NCBI RefSeq assembly: GCF_016741775.1
Contig: NZ_JAERRK010000007.1
Coordinates: 1 to 64,000 of the forward strand
Direction: 5' to 3'
Length of the DNA: 64,000 nucleotides
Origin: Streptomyces actinomycinicus
Lineage (GTDB): Bacteria; Actinomycetota; Actinomycetes; Streptomycetales; Streptomycetaceae
A model generated the notes under the pieces. The model worked only from the letters and a program-made list of their open reading frames with translations. It was not told the DNA's origin and ran no database searches. The number at the start of each line of letters is the position of its first letter. Position 1 is the first letter of the stretch. Positions 8,418-16,934 of the stretch are shown here, piece after piece. The position numbers and the translations under genes are program-made.

Positions 8418-8780
8418 GTGCGCATCGGGGAGATGGTCCGCCGGACCGGGGTCAGCGAGCGACTGCTGCGCTACTACGAGGAGCAGGGCCTGCTGGCGCC
8501 GACGAGGTTGCCCAGCGGCTACCGCGTCTACACCGACGCGGACGTGGACACCGTCCGACGCGTGCGCGCCCTGCTCGCCGCCGGCTTGCCGACCACCACC
8601 ATCGCCCAAGTCCTGCCGTGCATCCGTGACGACGGGACGACCCTCGCGCCGGTGTGCTCCGACCTGGTCGCACAACTGCGCCGCGAGCGCGATCGCATCA
8701 CCGATGCGATCAAGGAGCTGGAGACGTCGCGAGGCATGCTCGATGCGGTCATTGCGGCAGGCCCGTCCGATATCGACTGA
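8418..8780 (+). CDS. MerR family transcriptional regulator
   Basis: A 120-residue regulator with the N-terminal MerR winged helix-turn-helix: MRIGEMVRRTGVSERLLRYY, then EEQGLLAPTRLPSGYRVY and the second recognition segment DVDTVRRVRALLAAGLPTTT. A dimerisation coiled coil follows, then a short tail with no cluster of metal-binding Cys, so an organic inducer is more likely than a metal. The GTG start at 8418 follows a weak GAGGTG. It is divergent from the MFS gene with a textbook MerR operator between them, so it probably activates the efflux/hydrolase unit. Confidence 0.9.
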   Translation: MRIGEMVRRTGVSERLLRYYEEQGLLAPTRLPSGYRVYTDADVDTVRRVRALLAAGLPTTTIAQVLPCIRDDGTTLAPVCSDLVAQLRRERDRITDAIKELETSRGMLDAVIAAGPSDID

Positions 8781-9378
8781 ACGGTCCGGAGCGCGGTCAG
8801 CGGGGCGACGGCGACCGAGCCCCGGCCGACTCACACCGCCAGCGGTTGCCCGCCCGGACAACCAGGCCGTCGGTGGATGCCGCCTTCCTCCTTCCTTTCG
8901 CCCGCGCCTGTGGCCGCCACCGCTTCTTGACTTCACGCTCTGTGCGGCCACGCGGATCTTGGCGGGGCCGCTGGAGTTGCCCGAGACGGTACCGGCTCCA
9001 CGGTGCGCGGGGAGATCCCGAGCGCCGACGGCCAAGGCCGCCTGGCACTGCCGCACAGCGGGGCCTGGCCACCTCGCCCGCCCCGCGGCGACTTCCCGAC
9101 CGCGCACAGCGTCGCGAAAGCCCTTGGCGGGGAAGGCCGCCAGCACCGCGTCGAAGGCGACGTCTCCTGGCCCCACGGCGACATGCACCGCGCGGCTGCC
9201 GCATGCGTCGCGGCCCGCGACCAGGCCAAGCAGGCAGCTCGAACCGGCGCGTGAGACTTCGGGCAGGCTCCGACTAGTGCCCTGTCGGACGTTTGTCCTG
9301 TCACTTCGTCAGGTGCATCTAGGTCTAGGTGCATGGCGGCGCGGCAAGGAAGAGGTTTCTTCACGCGTCGCTACCGTC
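8781..9378. other. Intergenic stretch with one doubtful small frame
   Basis: Nearly 600 bases between MerR and the methyltransferase. A GTG-initiated frame at 9003-9254 (83 codons, ending MHRAAAACVAARDQAKQAA) shows high third-position G/C in its second half but has no ribosome binding site and no family I recognise. It might be the tail of a lost gene. Nothing else is supported here. Confidence 0.4.
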
Positions 9379-10185
9379 ATGCGGGTGACAGGAATCAATG
9401 CCGACAGGCGATGGTCCGAATCCATGCCGGCGGCCTATGAGCAGTATCTGGTGCCGGTGGTCTTTCGGCCCTTCGCCGAGGACCTGACTGCCCGAGCGGC
9501 GGCACTCCACCCTCGGCGAATCCTGGAACTCGCTGCGGGGACAGGTGTGTTGACAGCCAACCTGCTCACAGCGGCACCCTCGGCCGAGGTGACGGCCACC
9601 GACCTGAACGAGGCCATGGTCGCTTTCGGGTCGACCCGGGCCCCCGGCGCGGTGTGGCGGCAGGCCGACGCGCAGCGGCTGCCGTTCCCGGACGGAGGCT
9701 TCGACTTGGTGGTCTGCCAATTCGGCGTCATGTTCTTTCCCGACCGCATCGAGGCATTCACCGAGGTCCGCCGGGTGCTGGCCCCGGGCGGCCGGTTCCT
9801 GTTCAACACCTGGGGCCCGCTCAGGACGCACGCCTTCGAAGTCGCGCTACAGGCCGGGCTGGAGCGGGCCTTTCCGGGCGACCCACCACGGTTCTTCCAG
9901 ACGGTTCCGCACGGCTATGCCGACCCCTGTGTCGTGGCCGCTGATCTGGCGGCCGCCGGGTTCGCTGTCGAGGTCGAGCAGGAGCTGACGCTTCAGGGCC
10001 GGGCCGCGTCGACCGCCGACCTCGCCATCGGGTACCTCACCGGGACACCGGTGCGCGCGGCCGTTGAGGAGCGCAGCGACGGACCGGCCGTCCGGGCCAC
10101 CGTCATCGAAGAGATGACGGCCCATCTGGGCCCGGAACCGGTCACCGCCCCGATGACGGCGTACGTCTTCCGTGCCGCGCCCTAA
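9379..10185 (+). CDS. Class I SAM-dependent methyltransferase
   Basis: A 268-residue Rossmann-fold methyltransferase. Motif I is ILELAAGTGVLT (about residues 49-60); a motif II acidic residue lies in EVTATDLNEAM; the PF-x-D-x-x-FD motif is LPFPDGGFDLVVCQFGVMF; and the post-motif segment is VRRVLAPGGRFLFNTWG. This layout is that of UbiE/Methyltransf_11-type small-molecule methyltransferases. The ATG at 9379 fits the usual N-terminal length, though no strong ribosome binding site precedes it. It stands alone between unrelated genes, so its substrate cannot be inferred. Confidence 0.88.
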   Translation: MRVTGINADRRWSESMPAAYEQYLVPVVFRPFAEDLTARAAALHPRRILELAAGTGVLTANLLTAAPSAEVTATDLNEAMVAFGSTRAPGAVWRQADAQRLPFPDGGFDLVVCQFGVMFFPDRIEAFTEVRRVLAPGGRFLFNTWGPLRTHAFEVALQAGLERAFPGDPPRFFQTVPHGYADPCVVAADLAAAGFAVEVEQELTLQGRAASTADLAIGYLTGTPVRAAVEERSDGPAVRATVIEEMTAHLGPEPVTAPMTAYVFRAAP

Positions 10186-10453
10186 ACGCAGGACGCGCCC
10201 GCGCCGAGGATGGGCGTGAGTCGACCTCGACGGTGCTCGTCGCACGGATGCCTGGTGTTCATCAGGCTAGCTTGCCCGCACTCCCACCACCCGCCCAGCG
10301 GGCCACCCGGCCCATCACGCCCGCCGGCACAGCGCACGTGGAGGCAGGCGGAGTTGTCCCGCACCGGGGACGCCCGCGGGTGCCGCTGTTTGCGGGGGCT
10401 GAGCACCACCGACCCGTGGCGGAGCGGCGGCACGCGGGTCCGGACCGGGACGG

Positions 10454-10579
10454 CTACCTTCCCTTGCGGCCGCGTACCAGCGCGACGAGGGCGATCACCA
10501 CGATGGTGACCAGGAGCCAGACGGGAGGGTCGCTGACCCCCTTGTAGGCCAGCACGGTCGAGTCAGTGATCGGGTGCAC
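10454..10579 (-). CDS. 41-residue single-span membrane peptide
   Basis: The small frame starts at GTG 10577-10579 with a strong GAAGGAGAAAG seven bases upstream and ends at TAG 10454. The translation begins VHPITDSTVLAYKGVSDPP, then has one membrane segment (VWLLVTIVVIALVALV), then a basic tail RGRKGR that by the positive-inside rule would face the cytoplasm. It follows the L7/L12-like gene (ends 10613) by about 33 bases on the same strand, so it may be the last gene of that unit. Function unknown. Confidence 0.6.
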   Translation of the reverse strand: MHPITDSTVLAYKGVSDPPVWLLVTIVVIALVALVRGRKGR

Positions 10580-10612
10580 GGGAACTTTCTCCTTCTCGGG
10601 CGATGACCGGCG

Positions 10613-10984
10613 TCAGCCGGTGGCGTCCTTGCAGGCGGCATCCGTCGCGTCGCCCACCGCTGAAGGGCGACTTGCCCGGCATGATTCGGCAGGCCACCAC
10701 GGCCCGGCGCACGGTCCTGGATCGAGAGGGCCGTCCCCCTTATTGACGGTGCGGTCGCACCAGTCGCACACAACCATCGCGTCCACGCCCGCGCCTTCCA
10801 GAACCCTTGCAGCCTCCTGGGCGGCTTCGAACCAGACAGGTGCCGTGACGGCTGCGGGTGCACGGTCGAGCAGCAGCTTGCTCTCGAAGAGGCTGAGGCC
10901 GGTGACCGTCCGGATCGCACGCACCGCCTCCGTCTTCCGGTCGCCCGCCTCCACCAGCAGGACACTGAACCCTGGTTCTTCCAT
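10613..10984 (-). CDS. Ribosomal L7/L12 C-terminal-like domain protein
   Basis: Residues 6-72 align by eye with the C-terminal domain of ribosomal protein L7/L12. FSVLLVEAGDRKTEAVRAIR corresponds to FDVIL...NKVAVIKAVR, TVTGLSLFESKLLLDRAP to ATGLGLKEAKDLVESAP, and EAARVLEGAGVDAMV to the last helix and strand. In ribosomes this domain recruits translation GTPases. Here the N-terminal dimerisation domain is absent, and a Cys-rich tail (CDWC, later CAG and CRA) follows. The protein is 123 residues. It probably forms an operon with the genes at 11011 (26 bases upstream) and 10454. A relative lies at 11828. Function unknown. Confidence 0.75.
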   Translation of the reverse strand: MEEPGFSVLLVEAGDRKTEAVRAIRTVTGLSLFESKLLLDRAPAAVTAPVWFEAAQEAARVLEGAGVDAMVVCDWCDRTVNKGDGPLDPGPCAGPWWPAESCRASRPSAVGDATDAACKDATG

Positions 10985-11010
10985 ACCCTCTCCCCCGGGC
11001 CTGTCCGTGT

Positions 11011-11631
11011 TCAGCGTTGGCCGGTGCGTCGGCGCTGGGGGCGCGGCGGGCGCCGGCCCGAGCGGCGGCCGGGAGCCGGAGCGCCGTCGGCGGGGGCCGC
11101 GCCGGGTGACGAGAAGCCGCCGGGAACATTCGCCCGGGCGGGAGCCGGCACCGCGGCGGCAGGCTGCTCGACCGTACGGCGGGGGCGCGCTGCGCGGGCG
11201 ACGACGGTGACATGTGGGATCAGCGGGGCGCAGGACGCGCAGACTTCTTCGACGGTCCAGACGCGGCCCACGGTGGGGTCATGACGCAGGATGAGGGTCA
11301 CGGCGCCGGCGCAGTGCGTGCTGGTGTCCGGGTGGGCCTCGCACCGCGTGTAGCCGCAGTGGCACCATGCGTGGGGACGGACGGTGGCTGCCTTCGCGTG
11401 GGCGGCGGCGTGCTGCGCGGCGAACGCGCGCAGCGCGGCCAGGTCTTTGGAGCGCGGTGGCATCCGGCAGGCCGCGGTGCTGCAGGAGACGGTGGCGGAG
11501 CGGTCGCTGTGCCCGGTGAGCCGGATCGTCCAGACCCGCCCGGGGACGCGCTCGGTGGAGGTTTCGGTGTGCGCGGTCGTCACGCGGAGTCGTCCATTCA
11601 TCGAAGGGTGGAACGGGTGGTGTCCGTCCAC
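11011..11631 (-). CDS. Cys/His-containing hypothetical protein
   Basis: A 206-residue protein I cannot assign to a named family. The central part has paired Cys/His (WCHCGYTRCEAHPDTSTHCA, then EEVCASCAPLIPH), suggesting a zinc-binding fold. The last 70 residues are Ala/Pro/Arg-rich and look disordered and basic (RRSGRRPPRPQRRRTGQR), compatible with nucleic-acid binding. The GTG start at 11631 has GAGGGGG nine bases upstream. It is followed at 26 bases by the L7/L12-like gene. Around it are only small genes of the same unknown group, so the context gives no pathway. Confidence 0.65.
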   Translation of the reverse strand: MDGHHPFHPSMNGRLRVTTAHTETSTERVPGRVWTIRLTGHSDRSATVSCSTAACRMPPRSKDLAALRAFAAQHAAAHAKAATVRPHAWCHCGYTRCEAHPDTSTHCAGAVTLILRHDPTVGRVWTVEEVCASCAPLIPHVTVVARAARPRRTVEQPAAAVPAPARANVPGGFSSPGAAPADGAPAPGRRSGRRPPRPQRRRTGQR

Positions 11632-11827
11632 TATGTGCTACCCCCTCACGGGTTGCACAGTAGGCCCGTGCCGCCACCGCCCTGCCGTGCTGCACGCCAG
11701 CGCGTCACCCATGCTGTCCAGGAGCAGACCGGCCAGTCGCCGGCCGGCGAGGCATACAGTCGCCTTGCCCACCACAAGCAGATCCCCAAGCGTAGGCGAG
11801 CCGCCTGCGGGTTGTCGCACCGGACGC

Positions 11828-12247
11828 CTAGGGGCGCGTTGCTGCGGCTGTGATGCCGGACTCCTGCAGCTTGCGAGCGAGGTGTTCCATCTCCGGAAGC
11901 GTTCCTGTGCAGCCGCCGTTCACCACACGATGCAGCAGGGCTTTGGCGCTCGTCAGGTCGATACCGAGCTCCGTGCGCAGCACCCGCATGATGGCGACCC
12001 CCTTGACCAACGGGCCGCTCACGTGCAGCCTCGCGGGTCCGTGCTCGCAGAGCATCTGGTCGCGTCGCTCGGCCGGCATTGCGCCGCCGCACACGGCTAG
12101 TGCTTCTCCGCAGGCGGAGCACGTTGCCTCGACGTCCCACCGAAGGCGGCCGTCCACAAGGGCCTGCGTTCCCCGGCACTCCAGCTCCGTACCGCAGTCC
12201 TGACACACCGCCGAGTACGAGACAGATTCGAAAACCACCTGCTCCAT
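11828..12247 (-). CDS. Zinc-ribbon plus L7/L12-C-terminal-like protein
   Basis: A 139-residue protein in two parts. The N-terminal half has the Cys pairs CQDCGTELEC and ATCSACGEALAVC, a likely zinc ribbon. The C-terminal half (about residues 82-133) resembles the L7/L12 C-terminal domain: KGVAIMRVLRTELGIDLTSA, then AKALLHRV and EHLARKLQESGITA. The start at ATG 12247 has GGGGGTGG upstream. It is divergent from the gene at 12385. The first part may replace the Cys-rich tail that the other L7/L12-like protein (10613) carries after the domain. Function unknown. Confidence 0.7.
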   Translation of the reverse strand: MEQVVFESVSYSAVCQDCGTELECRGTQALVDGRLRWDVEATCSACGEALAVCGGAMPAERRDQMLCEHGPARLHVSGPLVKGVAIMRVLRTELGIDLTSAKALLHRVVNGGCTGTLPEMEHLARKLQESGITAAATRP

Positions 12248-12384
12248 GCCACCCCCAATCAAGAGGAGGTTAAGCGACAGGCTCAGCGGGTGGGCGACCG
12301 GTGGCCGGGTCGGTGCGGCTCGGGCGGTACCCGGCTCGGGAGCGGGAGCCGGTTGAGAGGATGGTGCCTGGAGAGGTGGATCAC

Positions 12385-12903
12385 GTGAGTGCGAGAGAGG
12401 GACGGGAGCACTGGGAGTTGCTCCCTGGAGCCGGGGTGGGGGCACTGCGGTTCGGGATGAGCGCGGCCGACGTCGCTGCCGCGCTGCGGGTCGGCGGGCC
12501 GCCGACGCAGGTGGGCGGTCCCTACGGGCAGGAAGCTTTTGCCGACGGGGTGACCGTCTTCTACGACGCGGGCACGCTGGCGTGCATTGCCCTGGACGCG
12601 GTCACGGGTCCGCAGGTCCTGCTGGCGGGCTTTGCACTGGGCGGCAGCGATCCTCAGCAGGCGCAGCAGTGCCTCTTGGACTACGCGGCCGAGCACGGCA
12701 GCTGCCTGCTGTACACCCCCGACGGCTCCCTCGCCCTGACCGATCTGGGAGTCCTTCTTCGCTCACAGGAGGTCGGTGGCGTGCGGATGTCGCGCCCCGT
12801 CTTCGTGAAGGAGGACTGGCTGGAGTCCGAGTACTACCGCGATCGCCTTCCCCTGGAAGGCGCCCCGGCCCCCCACGCACCGCCCCGGCCGCCGCGCGCA
12901 TGA
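12385..12903 (+). CDS. Hypothetical protein
   Basis: A 172-residue soluble protein. The start at GTG 12385 is preceded by GGAGAGGTGG; the frame is open further upstream, but that part has no second binding site. It begins ELLPGAGVGALRFGMSAADV, a motif at the start of many small actinobacterial proteins with an alternating beta-strand pattern (GVTVFYDAGTLACIALDAVT). The Pro-rich tail (APAPHAPPRPPRA) is probably disordered. I do not know a function and see no catalytic motif. It is divergent from the zinc-ribbon/L7-L12-like gene at 12247 across about 135 bases. Confidence 0.65.
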   Translation: MSAREGREHWELLPGAGVGALRFGMSAADVAAALRVGGPPTQVGGPYGQEAFADGVTVFYDAGTLACIALDAVTGPQVLLAGFALGGSDPQQAQQCLLDYAAEHGSCLLYTPDGSLALTDLGVLLRSQEVGGVRMSRPVFVKEDWLESEYYRDRLPLEGAPAPHAPPRPPRA

Positions 12904-13020
12904 GCGTTTGCGTGGGCACCGAAGTCCTCCACGGCCCTGCCCGCGTCTGTCACGACAGCAGCGTCCGGCCTCCCGACGCGCACTACTGACCTCGCGCTCC
13001 TGCGGCCTTCAGGCGGGCCG

Positions 13021-13370
13021 TCACGTGGGGCGCCGGGCGATGTGCTGTGTCAGCAGCTTGATCGCCGGCTGGTGGTCGTACTCCTCCGCCACGTCCATGG
13101 GAGTGGGCTCCGGCCGGATCGCGCAGCTCCGGGTCGGCACCGAACGCGAGCAGGATCGCGGTGGTGTTCGCGGTGAGCGGCCGGGCGGCTCTGCAGGGCG
13201 CTGTCTCCCCCGACATCGAGCGCGTGGGTGAGGAGCGTCGCTTGCCCCAGACCTCGTCGGGATCTGCTCCGTCCGCGAGCAGACGGGCAAGCGTCTGCGC
13301 GACCTCGAGTTCCACCGCGTGGTGCGCCGGAGTCCACGCTTCGTCCACCCGGTCGTCCAAGCGCACCCCC
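13021..13370 (-). pseudogene. Ankyrin-repeat protein, frameshifted
   Basis: Homologous segments occur in all three minus-strand frames in order. DEAWTPAHHAVELEVAQTLA and RLLADGADPDEVWG come first, then ATLLTHALDVGGDSALQS in a second frame, then TTAILLAFGADPELRDP back in the first, and finally MDVAEEYDHQPAIKLLTQHI with a stop at 13021 in another frame. Together they form about three ankyrin repeats of a small protein known from Streptomyces. At least three indels make it non-functional. Confidence 0.75.
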
Positions 13371-13442
13371 CGGCCCGACAACCAGGCGGCTTCCGCAGTG
13401 CCACCGATACCTTTGGCCGTGCCGCGGTACCCCTGCACCCCT

Positions 13443-13458
13443 GCACCCCTCGGGGTGC
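13443..13458. terminator. Short GC-rich hairpin
   Basis: GCACCCC-TC-GGGGTGC at 13443-13458 follows two direct CCCCTGCA repeats. It lies between the broken ankyrin gene and the plus-strand gene at 13636. It could be a weak terminator or simple low-complexity sequence. Confidence 0.3.
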
Positions 13459-13635
13459 CCTCTGTGACCGGCCGGCCGGTCACACCTACGAACTCGATGG
13501 TCGGCATGTCACCGATGAACCGGGCCTCTGTCCGGAGCGAACCGCGAAACTGCCCGGGCAGTCGGTCCGCCTTGAGCCCGATACCGCAGCTAAAGCCCGT
13601 GGCGGTGGGGCAGTGGGGTCCGGCATCATCCCCGT

Positions 13636-14265
13636 GTGATCGTGATGCAGCCCGTACTGGAGATCTTCGCTGCCGACGACTTTGCGCTCTGGCCGGTTGG
13701 CGAGCACGAGTCGTACGGCTACCTCGTTCTGGACGGGAAGCTCGCTCCGGCGGAGGTCGGCACAGCGGTGATGCGGATCGCCGACTGCAACGACTTCGAG
13801 CCGGAGGAGGAGCACGGGCCGTGCCCGACCGACCCGCTCGGCTCATTCCTGCACGGGCTGCTCACGATGCCCGACCTGTTCGCCGCCGGCGGGTTCCGGG
13901 TGACCGACGACACCACCGGCACCGTCTTCGTCGAGCCGGGCTGCTGCAGCGGCCTGGAAGCCTGGCGGGACTGGCTGGAGGTGCTCGACGGCACCGGCTG
14001 CTCCTCCTTCGGCCACGATCCCTCCTCGGTGGCCGAACGCGTCGGCGACGCCGTCCGGCTGACTCTCGACGCCCACGCAACGGACGGCAGTCCGGTGATC
14101 GAGCTGCCAGTGGACGAGGTACGGGCGCTCGTGGCCGGTGCCCAGCAGGACTTGCAGGACTTCCTCAGCCTCGCCGGAACTTGGGCCGAACAACACCTGC
14201 CGACACACGCCGCCGCCGTCATCGCCGCTCTGGCACGGGCACTGGACCTGAGGCCTACACCATGA
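13636..14265 (+). CDS. Hypothetical acidic protein, coupled to the next gene
   Basis: A 209-residue acidic protein of unknown family. Visible features are a probable beta-rich N-terminal half (LEIFAADDFALWPVGEHESY), a Cys pair in EPGCCSGLEAWRDWLE, and a helical C-terminal half with QQDLQDFLSLAGTWAEQHLP, where a conserved Trp and nearby His could line a pocket. Starts are possible at GTG 13636, GTG 13642 or ATG 13645; none has a clear binding site. Its TGA overlaps the ATG of the next gene (ATGA at 14262-14265), so the two are translationally coupled. Function unknown. Confidence 0.65.
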   Translation: MIVMQPVLEIFAADDFALWPVGEHESYGYLVLDGKLAPAEVGTAVMRIADCNDFEPEEEHGPCPTDPLGSFLHGLLTMPDLFAAGGFRVTDDTTGTVFVEPGCCSGLEAWRDWLEVLDGTGCSSFGHDPSSVAERVGDAVRLTLDAHATDGSPVIELPVDEVRALVAGAQQDLQDFLSLAGTWAEQHLPTHAAAVIAALARALDLRPTP

Positions 14266-14942
14266 CCAGCTTCCCGACCCACCGAACGCGCGTGCACGAC
14301 GCCCGCCTCCCCCTTCACCGTCGGCACAGCGCGCTGCGGACCTGTATCACTCTCTTTGCGCCGTACGGCTTCCGGGCGACATACCACCACCTCACGCTCA
14401 GCGCCGCGATCCCCCGGCGGCTGGAGGCGGACCCGGACGCGCTGGTGCGGGCGGTGGAGGAACTGCATGAGGCGCGGGTGCTGTGGCTCGCGCGGGCGGA
14501 GGAGTACGCCGCGCAACGCCGGTCAGAGAAGCGGGCCGGGCGGCGGGCTGTGGTGAACCCGCGACCGTGGTGGCTGCAGAGCTGGTGGGAGGGCTCGAAC
14601 CGCGCCTGGTACGAAGACCCGTTTCGCCATCCGTCGCTGCGGCTGGCCGAGTACGTCAGGCGACAGAACACGATGCTGGACGGCGCCGGTCTTCCCGGCT
14701 GCCCCGCCTGCGGGGACGACAGACCGCTGGAGTCGATCTCGACCGGGCACGGCTGGGTGGAGCTGTGTCGTGGGTGCGCGTGGGTGCTGGCGCCATGTCC
14801 GTGCGGGCAGCGGCACCGGTTCGTCCCCCAGACCCCGTTCAACTGGAAAGGGATCTGGCAGCGGGCGCACATGAGCGATGACGGCACGCCGAACCCGCAT
14901 TGGGCGCGGGCTAGCCAGTTGGATGTGGCACGGGAGTCTTGA
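14262..14942 (+). CDS. Cys-rich hypothetical protein with zinc-ribbon pattern
   Basis: A 226-residue basic protein whose start codon overlaps the stop of the gene before it. The N-terminal 120 residues are helical and Arg-rich, with a Trp-rich stretch (RPWWLQSWWEGSNRAWYED). The C-terminal third carries CPACGDDRPL, then CRGCAWVLAPCPCGQRHRF, a likely zinc ribbon. I know no function. The pairing of an acidic and a basic Cys-containing protein by an ATGA overlap suggests they act together, perhaps as a complex, but this is inference. Confidence 0.65.
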   Translation: MTSFPTHRTRVHDARLPLHRRHSALRTCITLFAPYGFRATYHHLTLSAAIPRRLEADPDALVRAVEELHEARVLWLARAEEYAAQRRSEKRAGRRAVVNPRPWWLQSWWEGSNRAWYEDPFRHPSLRLAEYVRRQNTMLDGAGLPGCPACGDDRPLESISTGHGWVELCRGCAWVLAPCPCGQRHRFVPQTPFNWKGIWQRAHMSDDGTPNPHWARASQLDVARES

Positions 14943-15060
14943 GTGTGGCTGATCGGCGGGGTGGTGTGCGCTCGTCCGATCGTTGCCCGCCGCGCGGGTT
15001 GTCGTGTGCCGCGCTCCTCGTGGCGAAGAGAGATCGCGCTGCCGAGAGGTCGCCGGCCGG

Positions 15061-15579
15061 TCACCACACGTCGACGGACCAGATGTCGCCCCTCTGATGT
15101 CCGTCTGGATCTGGGTCGCCTGACCCGTACGGGTCAGGGTCGGCGACGACGTGGATGCGGGCGGCGGACGCGGACACGCGGTAGCAGTCCATGTCACTCG
15201 ACGTGTTCTGCTTGTCGCGTTCGATCGTGTGGCCCAGGGCCAGGATGGCGGCCTGCAGGTCCTTGAAGGGGACTCTGGGTGCGAATTCCCCGTACTCCCG
15301 CGAGAGCGGGGACGGCACGGTGTTCGGGGACTGGTCGTACAGCAGCCGTTGGATCTTCACGCCGAAGCCGAAGCACGACATCCGCCCTTGCCGCCCTGGC
15401 TGGTCCGGCGAGAAGTTGATTTCCACGAGCCCGTAGTCCCGCCGCAGTACGCCACCACCGGGAACGTCGAGGCATGTCGCCCCCAGAGCGGTCTCCCAGC
15501 CCTCCGGGTCGGCACCGAGGCCAACTCCCAAGGCCTCACCGCAAACGGCGACGTGAGCGTAGAAGTCCAAAGCGGACAA
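15061..15579 (-). CDS. Hypothetical protein
   Basis: A 172-residue protein starting at TTG 15577-15579 with GAGGGAA eight bases upstream. It begins MSALDFYAHVAVCGEALGVG and continues with LDVPGGGVLRRDYGLVEINF, a beta-strand-rich pattern shared by small Streptomyces proteins of unknown role. The C-terminus (RIHVVADPDPYGSGDPDPDG) is Asp/Pro-rich. The size and fold pattern would suit an immunity-type or ligand-binding protein, but no toxin gene is adjacent, so I do not assign that role. Confidence 0.6.
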   Translation of the reverse strand: MSALDFYAHVAVCGEALGVGLGADPEGWETALGATCLDVPGGGVLRRDYGLVEINFSPDQPGRQGRMSCFGFGVKIQRLLYDQSPNTVPSPLSREYGEFAPRVPFKDLQAAILALGHTIERDKQNTSSDMDCYRVSASAARIHVVADPDPYGSGDPDPDGHQRGDIWSVDVW

Positions 15580-15889
15580 CCGCCAGTTCCCTCAACTATC
15601 CGGACGGGACACCACTTGCTGACCTCCGCACAGGACAGGCGGATCAGTGCCCAGTATGCGGTGATCGTACAGAGCGGCCGGTCATGGCAGTCGCCGCCGG
15701 GTGAGTTTGCCGCCGTCGGCGACGTCGCGGACCCAAGCGGGACGCACTTTCAGATCAGCCGTGGTCTTCCCTGTTCTTCCTGACAGAACCGGGCTTCGCT
15801 CACCATGTCCCGTCAGCCAAGCCGGAACCTGCGCGTGGGACCGCCGCAGCCATCAGCTGGCACGCACGTTCCGGCTTACCCGGGTTCAG
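15580..15889. other. Intergenic stretch, no supported gene
   Basis: About 310 bases between the TTG-initiated gene and the IS5 relic at 15890. No frame here combines a ribosome binding site, coding-type third positions and a recognisable product. Confidence 0.5.
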
Positions 15890-16167
15890 GATTCCGGGAA
15901 CTCGCGCGAAACCGCTCTTACCTGTGCAGACGTGGAATCCGCTGCACCATCCCTGACAAGGTCGACCAGGCCCGCAAATGAAAGAAGCCCGGCTCCCGCG
16001 GCGGCCGTCCACCGAAGTTCGACCTCGAGGACTACAAGGCCCGGCACGCCGTCGAGTGCGACATCAACCGGCTGAAGCGGCACCGGGCCGTCGCCACGCG
16101 GTACGACCAACTTGCTGTCCGCTACGACGCGACATTGCTGGTCGCCGCCATCAACGAATGGCTGTGA
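15890..16167 (+). pseudogene. C-terminal relic of an IS5-type transposase
   Basis: The reading RELARNRSYLCRRGIRCTIP leads to an in-frame TGA, then continues [20 protein letters not shown] and [20 protein letters not shown], and stops at TGA 16165. This is the end of the IS5-type transposase in which the Glu of the DDE set lies in [11 protein letters not shown]. Only the last 90 or so codons survive. A similar relic, in the same orientation, lies at 16935-17124, just past the DUF1877 gene. Confidence 0.8.
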
Positions 16168-16185
16168 CCGGCACGCGACCACGTC

Positions 16186-16683
16186 TCAAGCCCACACCGC
16201 CCTGACCACGGCGTGGCCTGCTGCAGCCGCCCGCCCATAGAACTCTTGGAGGCCCCTGTGACAGTCGAGGAACTCCTGCCTGACCTGCGCCTCGTCCCAG
16301 CCGGCCCAGACGAGCTTGGCACCGGCGACGTTCCACAGTTCGCCGAACGAGACACGTGCGAGGAAGCCTGCGGCCCGTGACACCCCAGGCGGCTCCAGAA
16401 TCCCCAAGGGCGGGTTGGAGGGGTCGGCATCGGCGCTGTGCGCCACTGGCCGCCCGCCGTAAATCGGCAGCTCCCAAGAGCCGTCGGCATCCGCATCGAG
16501 AACATCGGCCGCGGCGTAGAGGTCATTGACCGAGCCCCAGACCTTGTCGATCGACTCGGCGATGCCCGCTGCATACTCGTCGGGGTGGTTCTCCCAAGCC
16601 TCCCACATGAACGCTGCAAGCCAGGTGTGGTCGTCCCGGATCTCGGATTCCGCGACGGCGCGCATGTGCATGTGGATGCTCAC
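16186..16683 (-). CDS. DUF1877 family protein
   Basis: A 165-residue protein I recognise as DUF1877 from its start (MSIHMHMRAVAESEIRDD), the central EYAAGIAESIDKVWGSVNDL and SWELPIYGGRPVAHS, and the late SFGELWNVAGAKLVW. The family is common in Streptomyces and has no settled function. The GTG start at 16683 gives the expected family length. The gene lies between two decayed IS5 transposase ends that both point the other way, with the left relic ending 18 bases from its stop. It may have been carried or bracketed by those elements. Confidence 0.85.
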   Translation of the reverse strand: MSIHMHMRAVAESEIRDDHTWLAAFMWEAWENHPDEYAAGIAESIDKVWGSVNDLYAAADVLDADADGSWELPIYGGRPVAHSADADPSNPPLGILEPPGVSRAAGFLARVSFGELWNVAGAKLVWAGWDEAQVRQEFLDCHRGLQEFYGRAAAAGHAVVRAVWA

Positions 16684-16934
16684 GGCGACGAGTCCTTCCA
16701 GTTCGGCGGCCCGCCTGCCGGGCCGGACGGAGAGAACCTACTCGACGGCACTGACGGCTCGACCCCCGTCTCTCAACGCCGGGATGCCCGGCTCTGCCAG
16801 GACGCCCTCCGATACCCGAACGCCGTGTGTCGTCGTGATCGACCACTGCGGGCCTGTGCACGTCCGTACGGGCGGCCCTGCGTCCTCGTGGTCCTGAGAC
16901 GCGTCCGGCTGCTCGGCTCGGGCAGGGTGGTCCG

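Noticed and set aside
7603..10185. Single plus-strand frame joining the region opposite the MFS gene, MerR and the methyltransferase
   Set aside because: Only its last 269 codons are the methyltransferase. The earlier part is antisense or out of frame to real genes.
15061..15579. Immunity protein of a polymorphic toxin system
   Set aside because: The size and fold pattern would allow it, but no toxin, Rhs or WXG gene is near.
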